Part shown: positions 1 to 8,600 of the stretch, one piece after another
Layout: the number at the start of each line of letters is the position of its first letter
Numbering within the stretch: position 1 is the stretch's first letter
NCBI GenBank assembly: GCA_947165425.1
Contig: CAMVAJ010000008.1
Location: 1 to 52,901 of the forward strand
DNA: 52,901 bases
Origin: an uncultured Clostridia bacterium
GTDB taxonomy: Bacteria; Bacillota; Clostridia; Christensenellales; Aristaeellaceae
Direction of reading: 5' to 3'
The notes under the pieces: generated by a model
Databases searched by the model: none
What the model was told of the DNA's origin: nothing
The model's input: only the letters and a program-made list of their open reading frames with translations
Translations under genes and position numbers: made by a program

Positions 1-464
1 CCACCTCCATGAAGGGCAAGGGCAGCGACCAGTACCTGGCCGCCGGCGGCAACCTCGTGCACGCCACCGCCGAGCAGACCCTTTCTGACGTGAAGTCCGG
101 CTGGTGCCGCGCCCTGATCCGCGACGCGGTGCACTCCATCCTCTACAACACCGCCAACTCCATCGCCATGAACGGCATCGAGGGCGGCGAGAAGGCCGCG
201 CCCGCCAACGTGAAGAAGGGCTTCCCGGTCTACAAGATTGCGCTGTACATCTTCGACGCCGTCGTGGCCCTGCTGCTGCTCTTCGGCATGTTCAAGGTCT
301 ACTCCAAGTGCCGCATGACGGAGGAGGAGTTCCAGAACCGCAAGCGCATGACCAAGAAGGGCAAGATGATCCTCTGGATCGTGCTGGGCGTGATTCTGGT
401 CGCCATCATCCTGATCTTCATCTTCTGGGCCTGGCCGCTGCTGGAGAAGGCCTTCAAGATCTGA
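1..464 (+). CDS. GH3 beta-glucosidase, C-terminal fragment with membrane anchor (5' partial)
   Basis: The reading frame is open from the window edge (first full codon at 3), so the gene starts upstream. The first ~60 residues (DQYLAAGGNLVHATAEQTL and a following helix ending in IAMNG) match the end of the permuted GH3 catalytic domain in the complete gene at 2294-5260, where a similar helix ends in SHAMNIGN before the membrane segment. Two hydrophobic stretches follow, about 25 and 22 residues long, separated by a basic KCRMTEEEFQNRKRMTKKGK linker, so the protein is membrane-anchored at its C-terminus. The family hydrolyses terminal beta-glucosyl or beta-xylosyl residues; substrate cannot be judged from this tail. 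No catalytic residue is inside the window. The GH3 assignment rests on similarity to the neighbour only. Confidence 0.7.
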   Translation, partial: TSMKGKGSDQYLAAGGNLVHATAEQTLSDVKSGWCRALIRDAVHSILYNTANSIAMNGIEGGEKAAPANVKKGFPVYKIALYIFDAVVALLLLFGMFKVYSKCRMTEEEFQNRKRMTKKGKMILWIVLGVILVAIILIFIFWAWPLLEKAFKI

Positions 465-479
465 TATCCCATCCATCCG

Positions 480-516
480 CGCGGGATGTCCTCACTCCGG
501 GGACATCCCGCGTTTC
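480..516 (+). terminator. Rho-independent-like terminator after the GH3 tail
   Basis: A perfect 12-bp stem (480-491 with 501-512) encloses a 9-nt loop and is followed by TTTCTG. It sits 15 bp after the stop of the preceding gene and just before the SGNH hydrolase. The T-tract is short, so some readthrough into the next gene is possible. Confidence 0.7.
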
Positions 517-537
517 TGAACAGAGGGGAGAGAAAAT

Positions 538-1542
538 ATGAAAAGGCTGCTTGCTTGCCTGTGCTGCCTGGCGCTGTTGGGAGTCAGCCTGCCCGCCGTG
601 GCGGAGGAGCCCGAGGTGGTCAAACTCAAGATCGTGACGCCCCCGGAAAAGACACGGTACATCGAGGGGGAAACCTTTGACCCCGCCGGAATGGTGGTTA
701 ATGCGGTACTTGCCGACGAGACGGTCGTGGAGAATGTCCCATGCACGTTCGAGGTTGGTGAGGTCACGCCCAACGGCTCCTGCCCGGTGAACTGTGTGTA
801 TGGAGGGAAGTCCGCAATGCAGGTCATCTTTTTCACGCTGCGGGGCAATACGGAGCCCTACGCCGTCGCCAGCACAGAGCGGCTCGCAGACAGCCCCCTG
901 GCCGGGAAAACCTATGTCTTTCTCGGTTCCTCGGTCACCTACGGCGCCTCCTCCGAGAAGGAGTCCATGGTGGACTTTCTCGCGGCGCGGCACGGTGCGG
1001 TCTGTGTCAAGGAGGCCGTGAGCGGCACCACGCTGTCCTCGCCCAAGGGTGAGGGTAAGAGCTACGTCCGTCGGTTTGAGCGGCTGTTGGCGAGCGAGGA
1101 CTGCCCGCAGGCTGTCGACGCCTTCATCTGCCAGCTCTCCACCAACGACCTGCGCAACCCCGATCGCTTCGGCGAGATCACTGCGGACGATGTGCGGGAC
1201 AAGGATGCTTTCAACGTGGCAACCACCTTCGGCGCGATGGAGTACATCGTTGCGCTGGCGCGGGAGAGGTGGAACTGCCCCGTGGTGTTCTACACAAACT
1301 GCTGGATGGACAAGCCGGACTATCTGACGATGATCGAGGGCCTGGACCGTCTGGCGGAGAAGTGGGGCGTTACCGAGATCGACCTTTTCCGCGACGAGGC
1401 GTTTAACAACCTGACGCCCGAGCAGTATGCCCTCTACATGGCCGATGAGATCCATCCTACCAGGGCTGGCTACCGCGACTGGTGGCTGCCCAGGTTCGAG
1501 GAGGCGCTGACCGCGCTCGCGCAGAACGGGGCGCAGCCCTGA
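538..1542 (+). CDS. secreted SGNH/GDSL-type hydrolase with N-terminal Ig-like domain
   Basis: 334 residues. A signal peptide (basic MKR, hydrophobic core to about residue 20, AVA-EE cleavage near 22) sends it out of the cell. Residues ~28-100 resemble a bacterial Ig-like domain (IEGETFDPAGMVVNAV). The SGNH hydrolase domain follows: GSSVTYG at 130-136 gives the nucleophile Ser132, STNDLRNP carries the block-III Asn, and DEIHPT (Asp303, His306) completes the triad. Family members act as esterases or lipases, often on acetylated polysaccharides; its place between two GH3 genes would suit carbohydrate-ester removal, but that is inference. The start is fixed by GAGGGGAG 7 nt upstream and by the signal peptide. 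Confidence 0.85.
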   Translation: MKRLLACLCCLALLGVSLPAVAEEPEVVKLKIVTPPEKTRYIEGETFDPAGMVVNAVLADETVVENVPCTFEVGEVTPNGSCPVNCVYGGKSAMQVIFFTLRGNTEPYAVASTERLADSPLAGKTYVFLGSSVTYGASSEKESMVDFLAARHGAVCVKEAVSGTTLSSPKGEGKSYVRRFERLLASEDCPQAVDAFICQLSTNDLRNPDRFGEITADDVRDKDAFNVATTFGAMEYIVALARERWNCPVVFYTNCWMDKPDYLTMIEGLDRLAEKWGVTEIDLFRDEAFNNLTPEQYALYMADEIHPTRAGYRDWWLPRFEEALTALAQNGAQP

Positions 1543-1597
1543 GCCTCCGCGCTCCACTTAGAGTACGAAGGAAATGCGCGAGTTTACGCCAGACCTG

Positions 1598-1626
1598 TTG
1601 CCTCCCGGAACGGTACAGGCTATGAT
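1598..1626 (+). promoter_or_regulatory. sigma-A-type promoter for the small secreted protein
   Basis: TTGCCT (1598-1603), 17-bp spacer, TATGAT (1621-1626). The predicted start site lies about 43 nt before the ATG at 1676. It belongs to the TTGC-type -35 set seen across this window. Confidence 0.6.
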
Positions 1627-1675
1627 CAAGCCATACCAAGCCGCTGAGACGGTGATGATGAAGGAGGACCCCAAA

Positions 1676-2191
1676 ATGAAGAAACTGACCGCTTTAATCC
1701 TTGCGATTGCCATGATCCTGACCCTGGCTGCCAGCGCGGCGGCTGAGGAGCCTGCCGTAAAGTGGCAGCTCGTCGGTGTCCACACCGAGGAGGGTGAAGG
1801 CGCCAATTACACCAACGGCGCTTTCCTGGTGAATCTGTATGAAGACGGATCCGTCGAGGTGGATCGCTTCCTTTTCCTGGCTGGTGACAACAGCGATTTC
1901 GCCTCCAACACCGCCTACCAGGCCGGCTTCATGGTCGGAACCTGGGAGATGACCGAGAAGGACGGCCTGGAGGCCGTGAAAGTTGATGTCCACTGCGTCG
2001 GCGAGAACGGCGAGGAGCTCAACCCCTCAACTTCCTATGGCTATGAGAACTTCGGCGAGCTGAGCTTTGAGCTGAGCTACCCCGTGATCGTCGGCATGAG
2101 CTACTCCCGCACCGTCGAGCTTGAGGGCGGCGAGGAGATCAAGTATACGGATAAGAATGCCTTCATCGCCGACTACTTCAAGGCGGAGTAA
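1676..2191 (+). CDS. small secreted protein of unknown function
   Basis: 171 residues. The start ATG at 1676 follows AAGGAGGA closely; an in-frame upstream ATG at 1574 would put 34 poorly initiating residues before the signal peptide, so I rejected it. The N-terminus is a clear signal peptide (MKKLTALILAIAMILTL) with ASAAA-EE cleavage near residue 23 and no lipobox cysteine. The mature part, ~148 residues, is acidic and aromatic-rich and reads as a beta-sandwich-like single domain (NGAFLVNLYEDGSVEVDRF, GTWEMTEKDG), like small lipocalin- or calycin-style secreted proteins. I do not recognise a named family. Its own promoter and the surface-protein neighbours suggest an extracellular role. Confidence 0.75.
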   Translation: MKKLTALILAIAMILTLAASAAAEEPAVKWQLVGVHTEEGEGANYTNGAFLVNLYEDGSVEVDRFLFLAGDNSDFASNTAYQAGFMVGTWEMTEKDGLEAVKVDVHCVGENGEELNPSTSYGYENFGELSFELSYPVIVGMSYSRTVELEGGEEIKYTDKNAFIADYFKAE

Positions 2192-2214
2192 TCCTGAATA
2201 TTCATATGATTCGC

Positions 2215-2250
2215 GCCGGAATCGGGCAGCCCGGTTCCGGCCCTCTTATT
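2215..2250 (+). terminator. hairpin terminator after the small secreted protein
   Basis: A 12-bp stem (2215-2226 with 2230-2241, one G-U pair) with a 3-nt loop is followed by the T-rich CCTCTTATTCTCT. The U-tract is imperfect, so termination may be partial. Confidence 0.55.
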
Positions 2251-2293
2251 CTCTGAGACAGAATCGCGCCGAACTGGCGAAGGAGAGGTAACG

Positions 2294-5260
2294 ATGAAAA
2301 ACAAGCAGAAGAAAAAGGGCCTGGTCTGGAAAATCCTGACCCCCATCTTTGCGGTGCTGACAGCCGTGTGTGTGGCGGCGATCCCGATCACGCAGGGCTA
2401 CTCCGACGTCATCAGCAACGCCCTGCACGCCCAGACCCAGAAGGTCGAGGCCGACCCGGACGCGAAGATCTATTATTGGACCGCCTGGGAGGACCAGCAG
2501 GCGCTGGTGGACCACGAGTACGAGCTCTGCCGTCAGATCGAGGGCGAGGGCGCGGCCCTGCTCGTCAACCGGGACAGCACCCTGCCCCTGCCGGCGGGCA
2601 CGAAATTCACCCCCTTCTCCCAGTCCAGCTTCAACCTGATCTACGGCGGCACGGGCTCCGGCTCCATGAACGCCGACGAGGCGGTCTCCCTGCGGGCCGC
2701 GCTGATCGAGGACTTCGGCGAGGGCTGCTTCAACGACAACCAGTGGAAGTTCTACGCCACCTCCAAGTTCAAGCGGGTGAACGCCGACACCACTGGCGGC
2801 TACCAGGCGCAGTACCGGATCAACGAGGTGCCGTGGGACAAGTACCCCGCGAAGCTGAGGGACACCTGGGCTGACTTCGGTGACGTGGCCCTGGTCGTGC
2901 TCTCCCGCTCCGGCGGCGAGGGCGCGGACGTGCCCAGCGGGCTGGAGGAGCTCAAGGAGTTCATGACTGACGGCGACTATCTCCGCCTCTGCAAGGAGGA
3001 GATCGATATGTTCGAGGGTCTGGAGCAGCTCAAGAAGGACGGCGTGTTCAAGAAGATCGTCGTGCTGCTGAACTCCTCCAACGCCCTGCAGCTGGACTTC
3101 CTGGACAAGTATGGGATCGACGCGGTGCTGTGGGTCGGCGACGTGGGCATGACCGGCACCCTGGGCGTGGCGGACATCCTCTCCGGCAAGGTCAATCCCT
3201 CCGGCCGCATCGTGGACACCTTCATGAAGGACAACCACTCCGCGCCCGCCATGCAGAACTTCGGCGCCTACAAGTGGACCAACGGGACGGAGTACGGGAC
3301 CGAGACCGCCCAGAACAACACCCAGGCCGGCATCGCCAAGTGCAACGCCGACTACGTGGTCTACCAGGAAGGCATCTACGTGGGCTACCGCTACTTCGAG
3401 ACCCGCTACGAGGACACCGTCCTGAGCCAGGGCAACTCCGGCGACTGGAATTACGACGACTGCGTGGCCTTCCCCTTCGGCTACGGCCTCTCCTACACCG
3501 ACTTCGAGTACAGCAATTTCAAGCTGGACGCCAACCGCGACGGCAGCTTCACCGCCTCCGTGGACGTGAAGAACGTGGGCAGCGTGGACGGCAAGCACAC
3601 CGTGCAGATCTACTTCCAGAGCCCCTACACCGACTATGACCGGGAGCATCTGGTGGAGAAGGCCGCCGTGGAGCTCTGTGGCTTCGACAAGAAGATGATC
3701 AAGGCCGGCGAGACCGAGCACTTCGAGATTCGCATTGAGCGGAAGGACCTCGCCTCCTACGACGCCAACAACCTCAAGACTTACATCTTCGAGGACGGCG
3801 ACTACTACTTCACCGTGGGCAAAAACGCCCATGACGCCGTGAACAACGTGCTGGCCCTGAAGGGCGCCCCTGTCAGCGGCAATGCCGCCCTGGCCGCCAG
3901 GTGGACCAACAGCAAGTTCGACGGCGAAACCTTCGCGAAATCCTCCGTCACCGGCAATACCATCACCAACCTCTTCGACAACGCCGACCTGAACAAGTAC
4001 GACGGCGCGGAAGGCCAGACCGTGACCTACCTGAGCCGCCAGGACTGGACCGGCACGTATCCCACGACCCAGTCCCTGTTCATCACCCCGAAGATGTGGG
4101 CGGACGGCCTGACCCATGAGGAAGCCGGCCACGAGGCCATCATGAACAAGATGATCGCTGCCTACTGGTCCGACGTGAAAACCATGCCCGCCATGGGCGC
4201 GGCCGGCAAGATGAACGCCGGCGAGCTGGCCGAGGCGAAGTATGACGACCCGCGCTGGGCCGAGCTGGTCAGCCAGATCCCCTACGAAGAGATGACCAAC
4301 CTGGTCTACAACGGCTTCCACCTGACCCAGGCCGTGCCCTCCATCAACCTGCCGGGCACCCTGGACGAGAACGGCCCCCAGGGCTTCACCGCGTCCCTGA
4401 TGGGCGGCGTCTCCGCCATGGCCTACACCTCCGAGGACGTCATGGCCGCCACCTTCAATCTGGAACTGATTGAGGACATGGGCAGCTGCATCGGCGAGGA
4501 CTTCCTGCACGCCACCGAAGCGGGCGCGGACAAGGTCTACGCCGGCCTCTACGGCCCAGGCGGCAACATCCACCGCACCCCCTACTCCGGCCGGAACTTT
4601 GAATACTATTCCGAGGACGGCTGGCTCTCCGGCAAGGTGTCCACGGTGGAGGTGGACGCGATCCGCAAGAAGGGCGTCTATGTCTTCATGAAGCACTTCG
4701 CGCTGAACGACCAGGAGGAGGGCCGCTACGGCATCGCCACCTGGTCCAACGAGCAGGCCATCCGCGAGCTCTATCTCGAAGCCTTCAGGGGCCCGATCTC
4801 CAAGTCCGGCGGAAACGTGATGAGCTCCTTCAACCGCATCGGCGTCGTCTGGTCCGGCGGCCATCGCGGCCTCATGACCGGCATCCTCCGCGACGAGTGG
4901 GGCATGATCGGCGCGGCCATCACGGACTGCTCCGTGTATGCCAAGTACATGGACTACCGCTACGGCGTGCTAGCCGGCCAGGATCTGTGGGACGGCTACA
5001 GCATGGGCATCGCCACCCTGGACGGTCTGGACAAGAACCCCGCCATCGTGGCCGCCGTGCAGCAGGCGGTGAAGAATATCGCCTACAACGTGACGCACAG
5101 CCATGCCATGAACATCGGCAACGCGAAGATCATCCCCGTCACCCCCTGGTGGCAGAAGCTCCTCTACACCGGCGCAGGCCTCTCCTGCCTGCTGACCGTG
5201 CTGGGCATCGTCATGTGGTGCCGGAACGCCAAAAAGAACAAAACCGCGGCCGCCGCGTAA
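2294..5260 (+). CDS. membrane-anchored GH3 beta-glucosidase with permuted domain order
   Basis: 988 residues. Residues ~10-35 are a membrane helix or uncleaved signal anchor; ~951-973 form a second membrane helix followed by a basic tail. Between them the GH3 modules are in swapped order. The GH3 C-terminal (alpha/beta sandwich) domain comes first (~85-330), then an Fn3-like domain (~400-500, with FGYGLSYTDFEYSNF and VQIYFQSPYT), then the TIM-barrel GH3 N-terminal domain (~590-900). KHFALN (800-805) and the nucleophile motif AAITDC, Asp878, are present. The same swapped order is known from Ruminococcus albus and Butyrivibrio beta-glucosidases. It releases terminal glucose or xylose from oligosaccharides at the cell surface. 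Start: AGGAGAGGT upstream of the ATG. The preceding gene fragment at 1-464 is a likely paralogue. Confidence 0.92.
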   Translation: MKNKQKKKGLVWKILTPIFAVLTAVCVAAIPITQGYSDVISNALHAQTQKVEADPDAKIYYWTAWEDQQALVDHEYELCRQIEGEGAALLVNRDSTLPLPAGTKFTPFSQSSFNLIYGGTGSGSMNADEAVSLRAALIEDFGEGCFNDNQWKFYATSKFKRVNADTTGGYQAQYRINEVPWDKYPAKLRDTWADFGDVALVVLSRSGGEGADVPSGLEELKEFMTDGDYLRLCKEEIDMFEGLEQLKKDGVFKKIVVLLNSSNALQLDFLDKYGIDAVLWVGDVGMTGTLGVADILSGKVNPSGRIVDTFMKDNHSAPAMQNFGAYKWTNGTEYGTETAQNNTQAGIAKCNADYVVYQEGIYVGYRYFETRYEDTVLSQGNSGDWNYDDCVAFPFGYGLSYTDFEYSNFKLDANRDGSFTASVDVKNVGSVDGKHTVQIYFQSPYTDYDREHLVEKAAVELCGFDKKMIKAGETEHFEIRIERKDLASYDANNLKTYIFEDGDYYFTVGKNAHDAVNNVLALKGAPVSGNAALAARWTNSKFDGETFAKSSVTGNTITNLFDNADLNKYDGAEGQTVTYLSRQDWTGTYPTTQSLFITPKMWADGLTHEEAGHEAIMNKMIAAYWSDVKTMPAMGAAGKMNAGELAEAKYDDPRWAELVSQIPYEEMTNLVYNGFHLTQAVPSINLPGTLDENGPQGFTASLMGGVSAMAYTSEDVMAATFNLELIEDMGSCIGEDFLHATEAGADKVYAGLYGPGGNIHRTPYSGRNFEYYSEDGWLSGKVSTVEVDAIRKKGVYVFMKHFALNDQEEGRYGIATWSNEQAIRELYLEAFRGPISKSGGNVMSSFNRIGVVWSGGHRGLMTGILRDEWGMIGAAITDCSVYAKYMDYRYGVLAGQDLWDGYSMGIATLDGLDKNPAIVAAVQQAVKNIAYNVTHSHAMNIGNAKIIPVTPWWQKLLYTGAGLSCLLTVLGIVMWCRNAKKNKTAAAA

Positions 5261-5297
5261 GCGGAAAGCCTGAACAGGCCGACCGACAACCCTTTCG

Positions 5298-5331
5298 GAC
5301 AGGATGGACTCAGCGCCATCCTGTCTTTTTT
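5298..5331 (+). terminator. strong Rho-independent terminator after GH3
   Basis: A perfect 10-bp stem (5298-5307 with 5316-5325), an 8-nt loop and six consecutive T directly after the stem. It separates the GH3 gene from the giant adhesin gene. Confidence 0.9.
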
Positions 5332-5478
5332 CGCTTTTGGGCCCGCGCGGCTCCGCCGCGCCGACTGACAGCCCGGGTCCGGGCTGCGTATCAACCAGCG
5401 GGACCGCAGACACAGGCGGCTGCCTTGGGTAAAAATGCCAGTAATTACCTAAAAAACACAAATAAATGTGTAAAGTGG
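5332..5478 (+). other. non-coding gap before the giant-gene promoter
   Basis: No credible gene here. It holds a GC-rich inverted repeat around 5343-5362 (CGCGCGGCTCCGCCGCGCCG) and then a clear drop in GC content from about 5430, ending in the promoter at 5479. Base composition changes sharply from the flanking genes, as expected of a promoter region. Confidence 0.5.
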
Positions 5479-5507
5479 TTCCTTTTCGCAGGGTTTTATG
5501 CTATACT
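5479..5507 (+). promoter_or_regulatory. extended -10 promoter for the giant surface protein
   Basis: TTCCTT (5479-5484), 17-bp spacer, TATACT (5502-5507), with an extended -10 TG at 5499-5500 (TGCTATACT). It lies in the most AT-rich stretch of the region. The predicted leader to the ATG at 5628 is about 115 nt and contains a short inverted repeat TACGCA/TGCGTA (5523-5542) and two copies of ACAGGTGAT (5552-5560 and 5613-5621), the second serving as the ribosome binding site. Confidence 0.55.
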
Positions 5508-5627
5508 CCATCTGTATACGTGTACGCATACCTTTTTGCGTATCCATAAACACAGGTGATTCGGAGCGTAAAGCCCCTGATTGCGCATATCCACCCCAGG
5601 AATACGACCAGGACAGGTGATCGTGAA

Positions 5628-8600
5628 ATGAAAAACAATCGTACTTCGTGGATCAAGCGGACCGTAGCGCTCATGCTGACAGTCTCGCTCGTTCTCAGCT
5701 CGGCTGTGGAGATCGTCCCCGGACGGTACGCGGCCCGCGCGGAGGACATCCAGGAGAGCCAGGCCGCGCCCCAGCTTCCGGGGGATGTTTTGGCGGTCCC
5801 TGAGGTGGAGGAGGTCATCGTCGAGGTGATCGAGCCGGACGAGGCGGCCTATACGGCGCCCGACGCGCCGGTTGCCGAGCCGGTGGAGACACCGGTCGAG
5901 GCGGAGCCTGCGGCCCCCGAGGTGGAGCAGCCGGTCGAGGCGGAGCCCGTGGCCCCCGAGGTGGAGCAGCCGGTCGAGACGGTGCCCGTAGCCCCCGAGG
6001 TGGAGCAACCCGCTGAGACGGAGCCTGCGGCCCCCGAGGCGGAGCAGCCGGTAGAGGCGGAGCCCGTGGCCCCCGAGGCGGAGCAGCCCGCCGAGACGGA
6101 GCCTGTGACGGCTCCCGACGCGGAGACGCCCGCTGCGCCGGAGACAGAAGCGCCCAGCGACGAGGCAGACCAGCCCGCCGCGCCTTTTGACGCGCCTGCA
6201 GCCCCGACTGCGCCTGTCACCGCGAGCGAGGCCGCGCAGGATGCTGCTAATAGTAATGAAGAAACTGCTGCGGAGAGCGTCCCCGCCCAGACCTCCGAGG
6301 CCCCCGAGGAGACCGCTCAGGAGGGCGAGGGCGGCAGCGAGGACAAGACCCCTGCCGCGGACGCGGACGAGAACAAGACGCTGCAGGAGCTGATCAAGGA
6401 GAAGATCAGCACCGCCGCCTCCCTCAACGAGCGGATCACCCTGATCCTGAAAAAGGACAAGACTTACTCGGGGGATGTGGAGATCAAGAAGGAGTCGGAC
6501 AAGACCTACGGCGACGACTTCGGCATCGACCTGGTGTCGGAGACCGCGGTGGAGGACAACCTGCAGGGCGACGGCAGCACCGTGATCGCGGGCACCGTGA
6601 CCATCCAGGGCATCTCCGTCAAGATCGCGGGCATCGGCATCGCCGCGGGCAAGAAGGTCACCGTCTCCGAGGCCACGCTGGACTACTACGGCACCAAGGG
6701 CGGCGACACCCTGGACGTGGAGGCGAAGGAGAAGGCCGTCGTGAACGCCTCCACCGGCGACGGGGCGGACAACGTGACCGTGAGCGCCTCGGGCGGCGCC
6801 AAGGCGGACATCCGGACCGGCGCGGGCGACGACACCCTGACGGCCACCGTGACCGGCGCCGAGCTCACCGCCGACACCGGCGACGGGGACGACACCGTAA
6901 CCGCGAACCTCACCGGCGGCGCCAAGGCGGAAATCCAGACCGGCGAGGGGAACGACAAGGCGACGGTGGGCGCCGACGACGCGGAGCTCACCCTCGGCAC
7001 CGGCGACGGGGACGACGAGGTGACCGCCAACCTCGGCGCCGGCGTGAATGCGGAGATCACCACCGGCGACGGCGGCGACACCGTCACCCTCGCGGAGGCC
7101 TCGGACCAGACCGTGTCGGTGGACACCGGCAGCGGCAAGGACAAGGTCACCGTGGACGCCCGGGTCGGCATGCGGAATTTGAACATCACCACCGGCGAGG
7201 GCCGGGATAAGGTCACCGTCGGGACCACGTCGAAGGACATCTCCGGCAGCCCGGTGGGCGACATCCAGATCGACATGGGCGGCGACATCGACGAGACGAC
7301 GGTGGATCTGGGCATCGCAGCCGCCGTGCGCGACGTCAAGGTCGTCGGCGGCGAGGGCAGCGACCATCTGCGCTTCACCGGCGAGCTGGACGAGGACACC
7401 GCCGAGGCGGACCGCATCACTGGCAGCGCGGAGAGCATGACCTTCGCCGGCAGCCGCGGCGAGCTCAACGTGGCCACGGAGACCGTGGAGACCATGACGG
7501 ACGAGCTGGAGAACAAGCAGACCGTCAAACTGACCCCCGGCGCATCCGGCACGATCGTCTATGCGGCGGACAAGCCCTTCACCAACTATGTGCTCAACGC
7601 GCCGGCCAGCGACCTGAAGAACGTGGTGATCACCTCCAAGGACGGCAAGGACCTGGTCCTCTCCGGCGTGATCATCGACACGCCCACCACCGTCAAGGGC
7701 GAGAACAAGCTGGTCATCAACGAGGACACCACGATCGACGTGGGCAACCTCCACCTGATCATGAAGGCCCGCAACATCGAGGTCAACGGCACCATCAAGG
7801 CGGGCGTGGTGGATATCGAGGCCACGGACGGCACCGGCATGTACACCCGCAGCTACGCCGACCTCTTCAACTACTACAACGGCGGCAGCGAGCTCAGCGT
7901 GCGCTCGCCCGGCGCGGCGGTGGTGGCCGGCCTCGACAAGCTCTGGGATTATGTCAACATCAACGACAAGGCGACCATCGTCATCGGCGAGAAGGCCGCG
8001 GTCTACTCCTCCGGCGACGTGATCCTGATCTCCAAGGTCGAGCAGACGGCGGGCCTGATCTCCGCCCTCAGCGGCATCAACCTGGTGGACGTGAAGATCG
8101 CGCACGCGACCATCGACGTGGCCGGCAAGATCTACGCCGGCTATGACGCCAAGGCCAACGAGTCGGTCGACGGCATCGGCAGCGTGACGATGGACGCCAG
8201 CGTCTCCACCACCATGGGCTACGACAGCAAGAACAAGGAGCTCGGCGGTCTGCCGCTGGCGGTCAGCGTGGCGAACACCGAGGCCGCCGTCAACGTCCGC
8301 AAGGGCGCGGTGGTCGAGGCGGGCAAGGACGTCTCCGCTTCCTCCTCCTCCGAGCTGAAGGTGGCCACCCGCGCCGACTCCGGCCTCGGCGGGCTGCCCG
8401 CGGCCATCGCGGTCTCCGTGCTGATCAACGACGCGAAGACCTCGGTGGACGGCGCTGTCACCGCCAAGGCCGGCAGCGTCAAGGTGGACGCCACCGGCAA
8501 GATCAGCGACGCCACCATCGCCGACAAGGGCGCGGGCCAGAAGAGCATCTCCGGCGGCTATGTCGCCGTGGCCGTGGCGCTGCAGGACGTCAAGGCCGAG

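Noticed and set aside
2246-4864. An 872-codon frame antisense to the GH3 gene
   Set aside because: The sense frame has complete GH3 domains and catalytic residues; the antisense frame is low-complexity shadow.
5545-5600. Cyclic-di-GMP (GEMM) riboswitch before the giant gene
   Set aside because: GCGTAAAGCC resembles part of the GEMM core, but the GGCAAAC segment, the P1b hairpin and the tetraloop receptor cannot be found. A covariance-model search would settle it.
5556-5627. GTG start at 5556 for the giant gene
   Set aside because: It would add 24 residues before the signal peptide. ATG 5628 has a spaced AGGTGA and directly opens the signal peptide.
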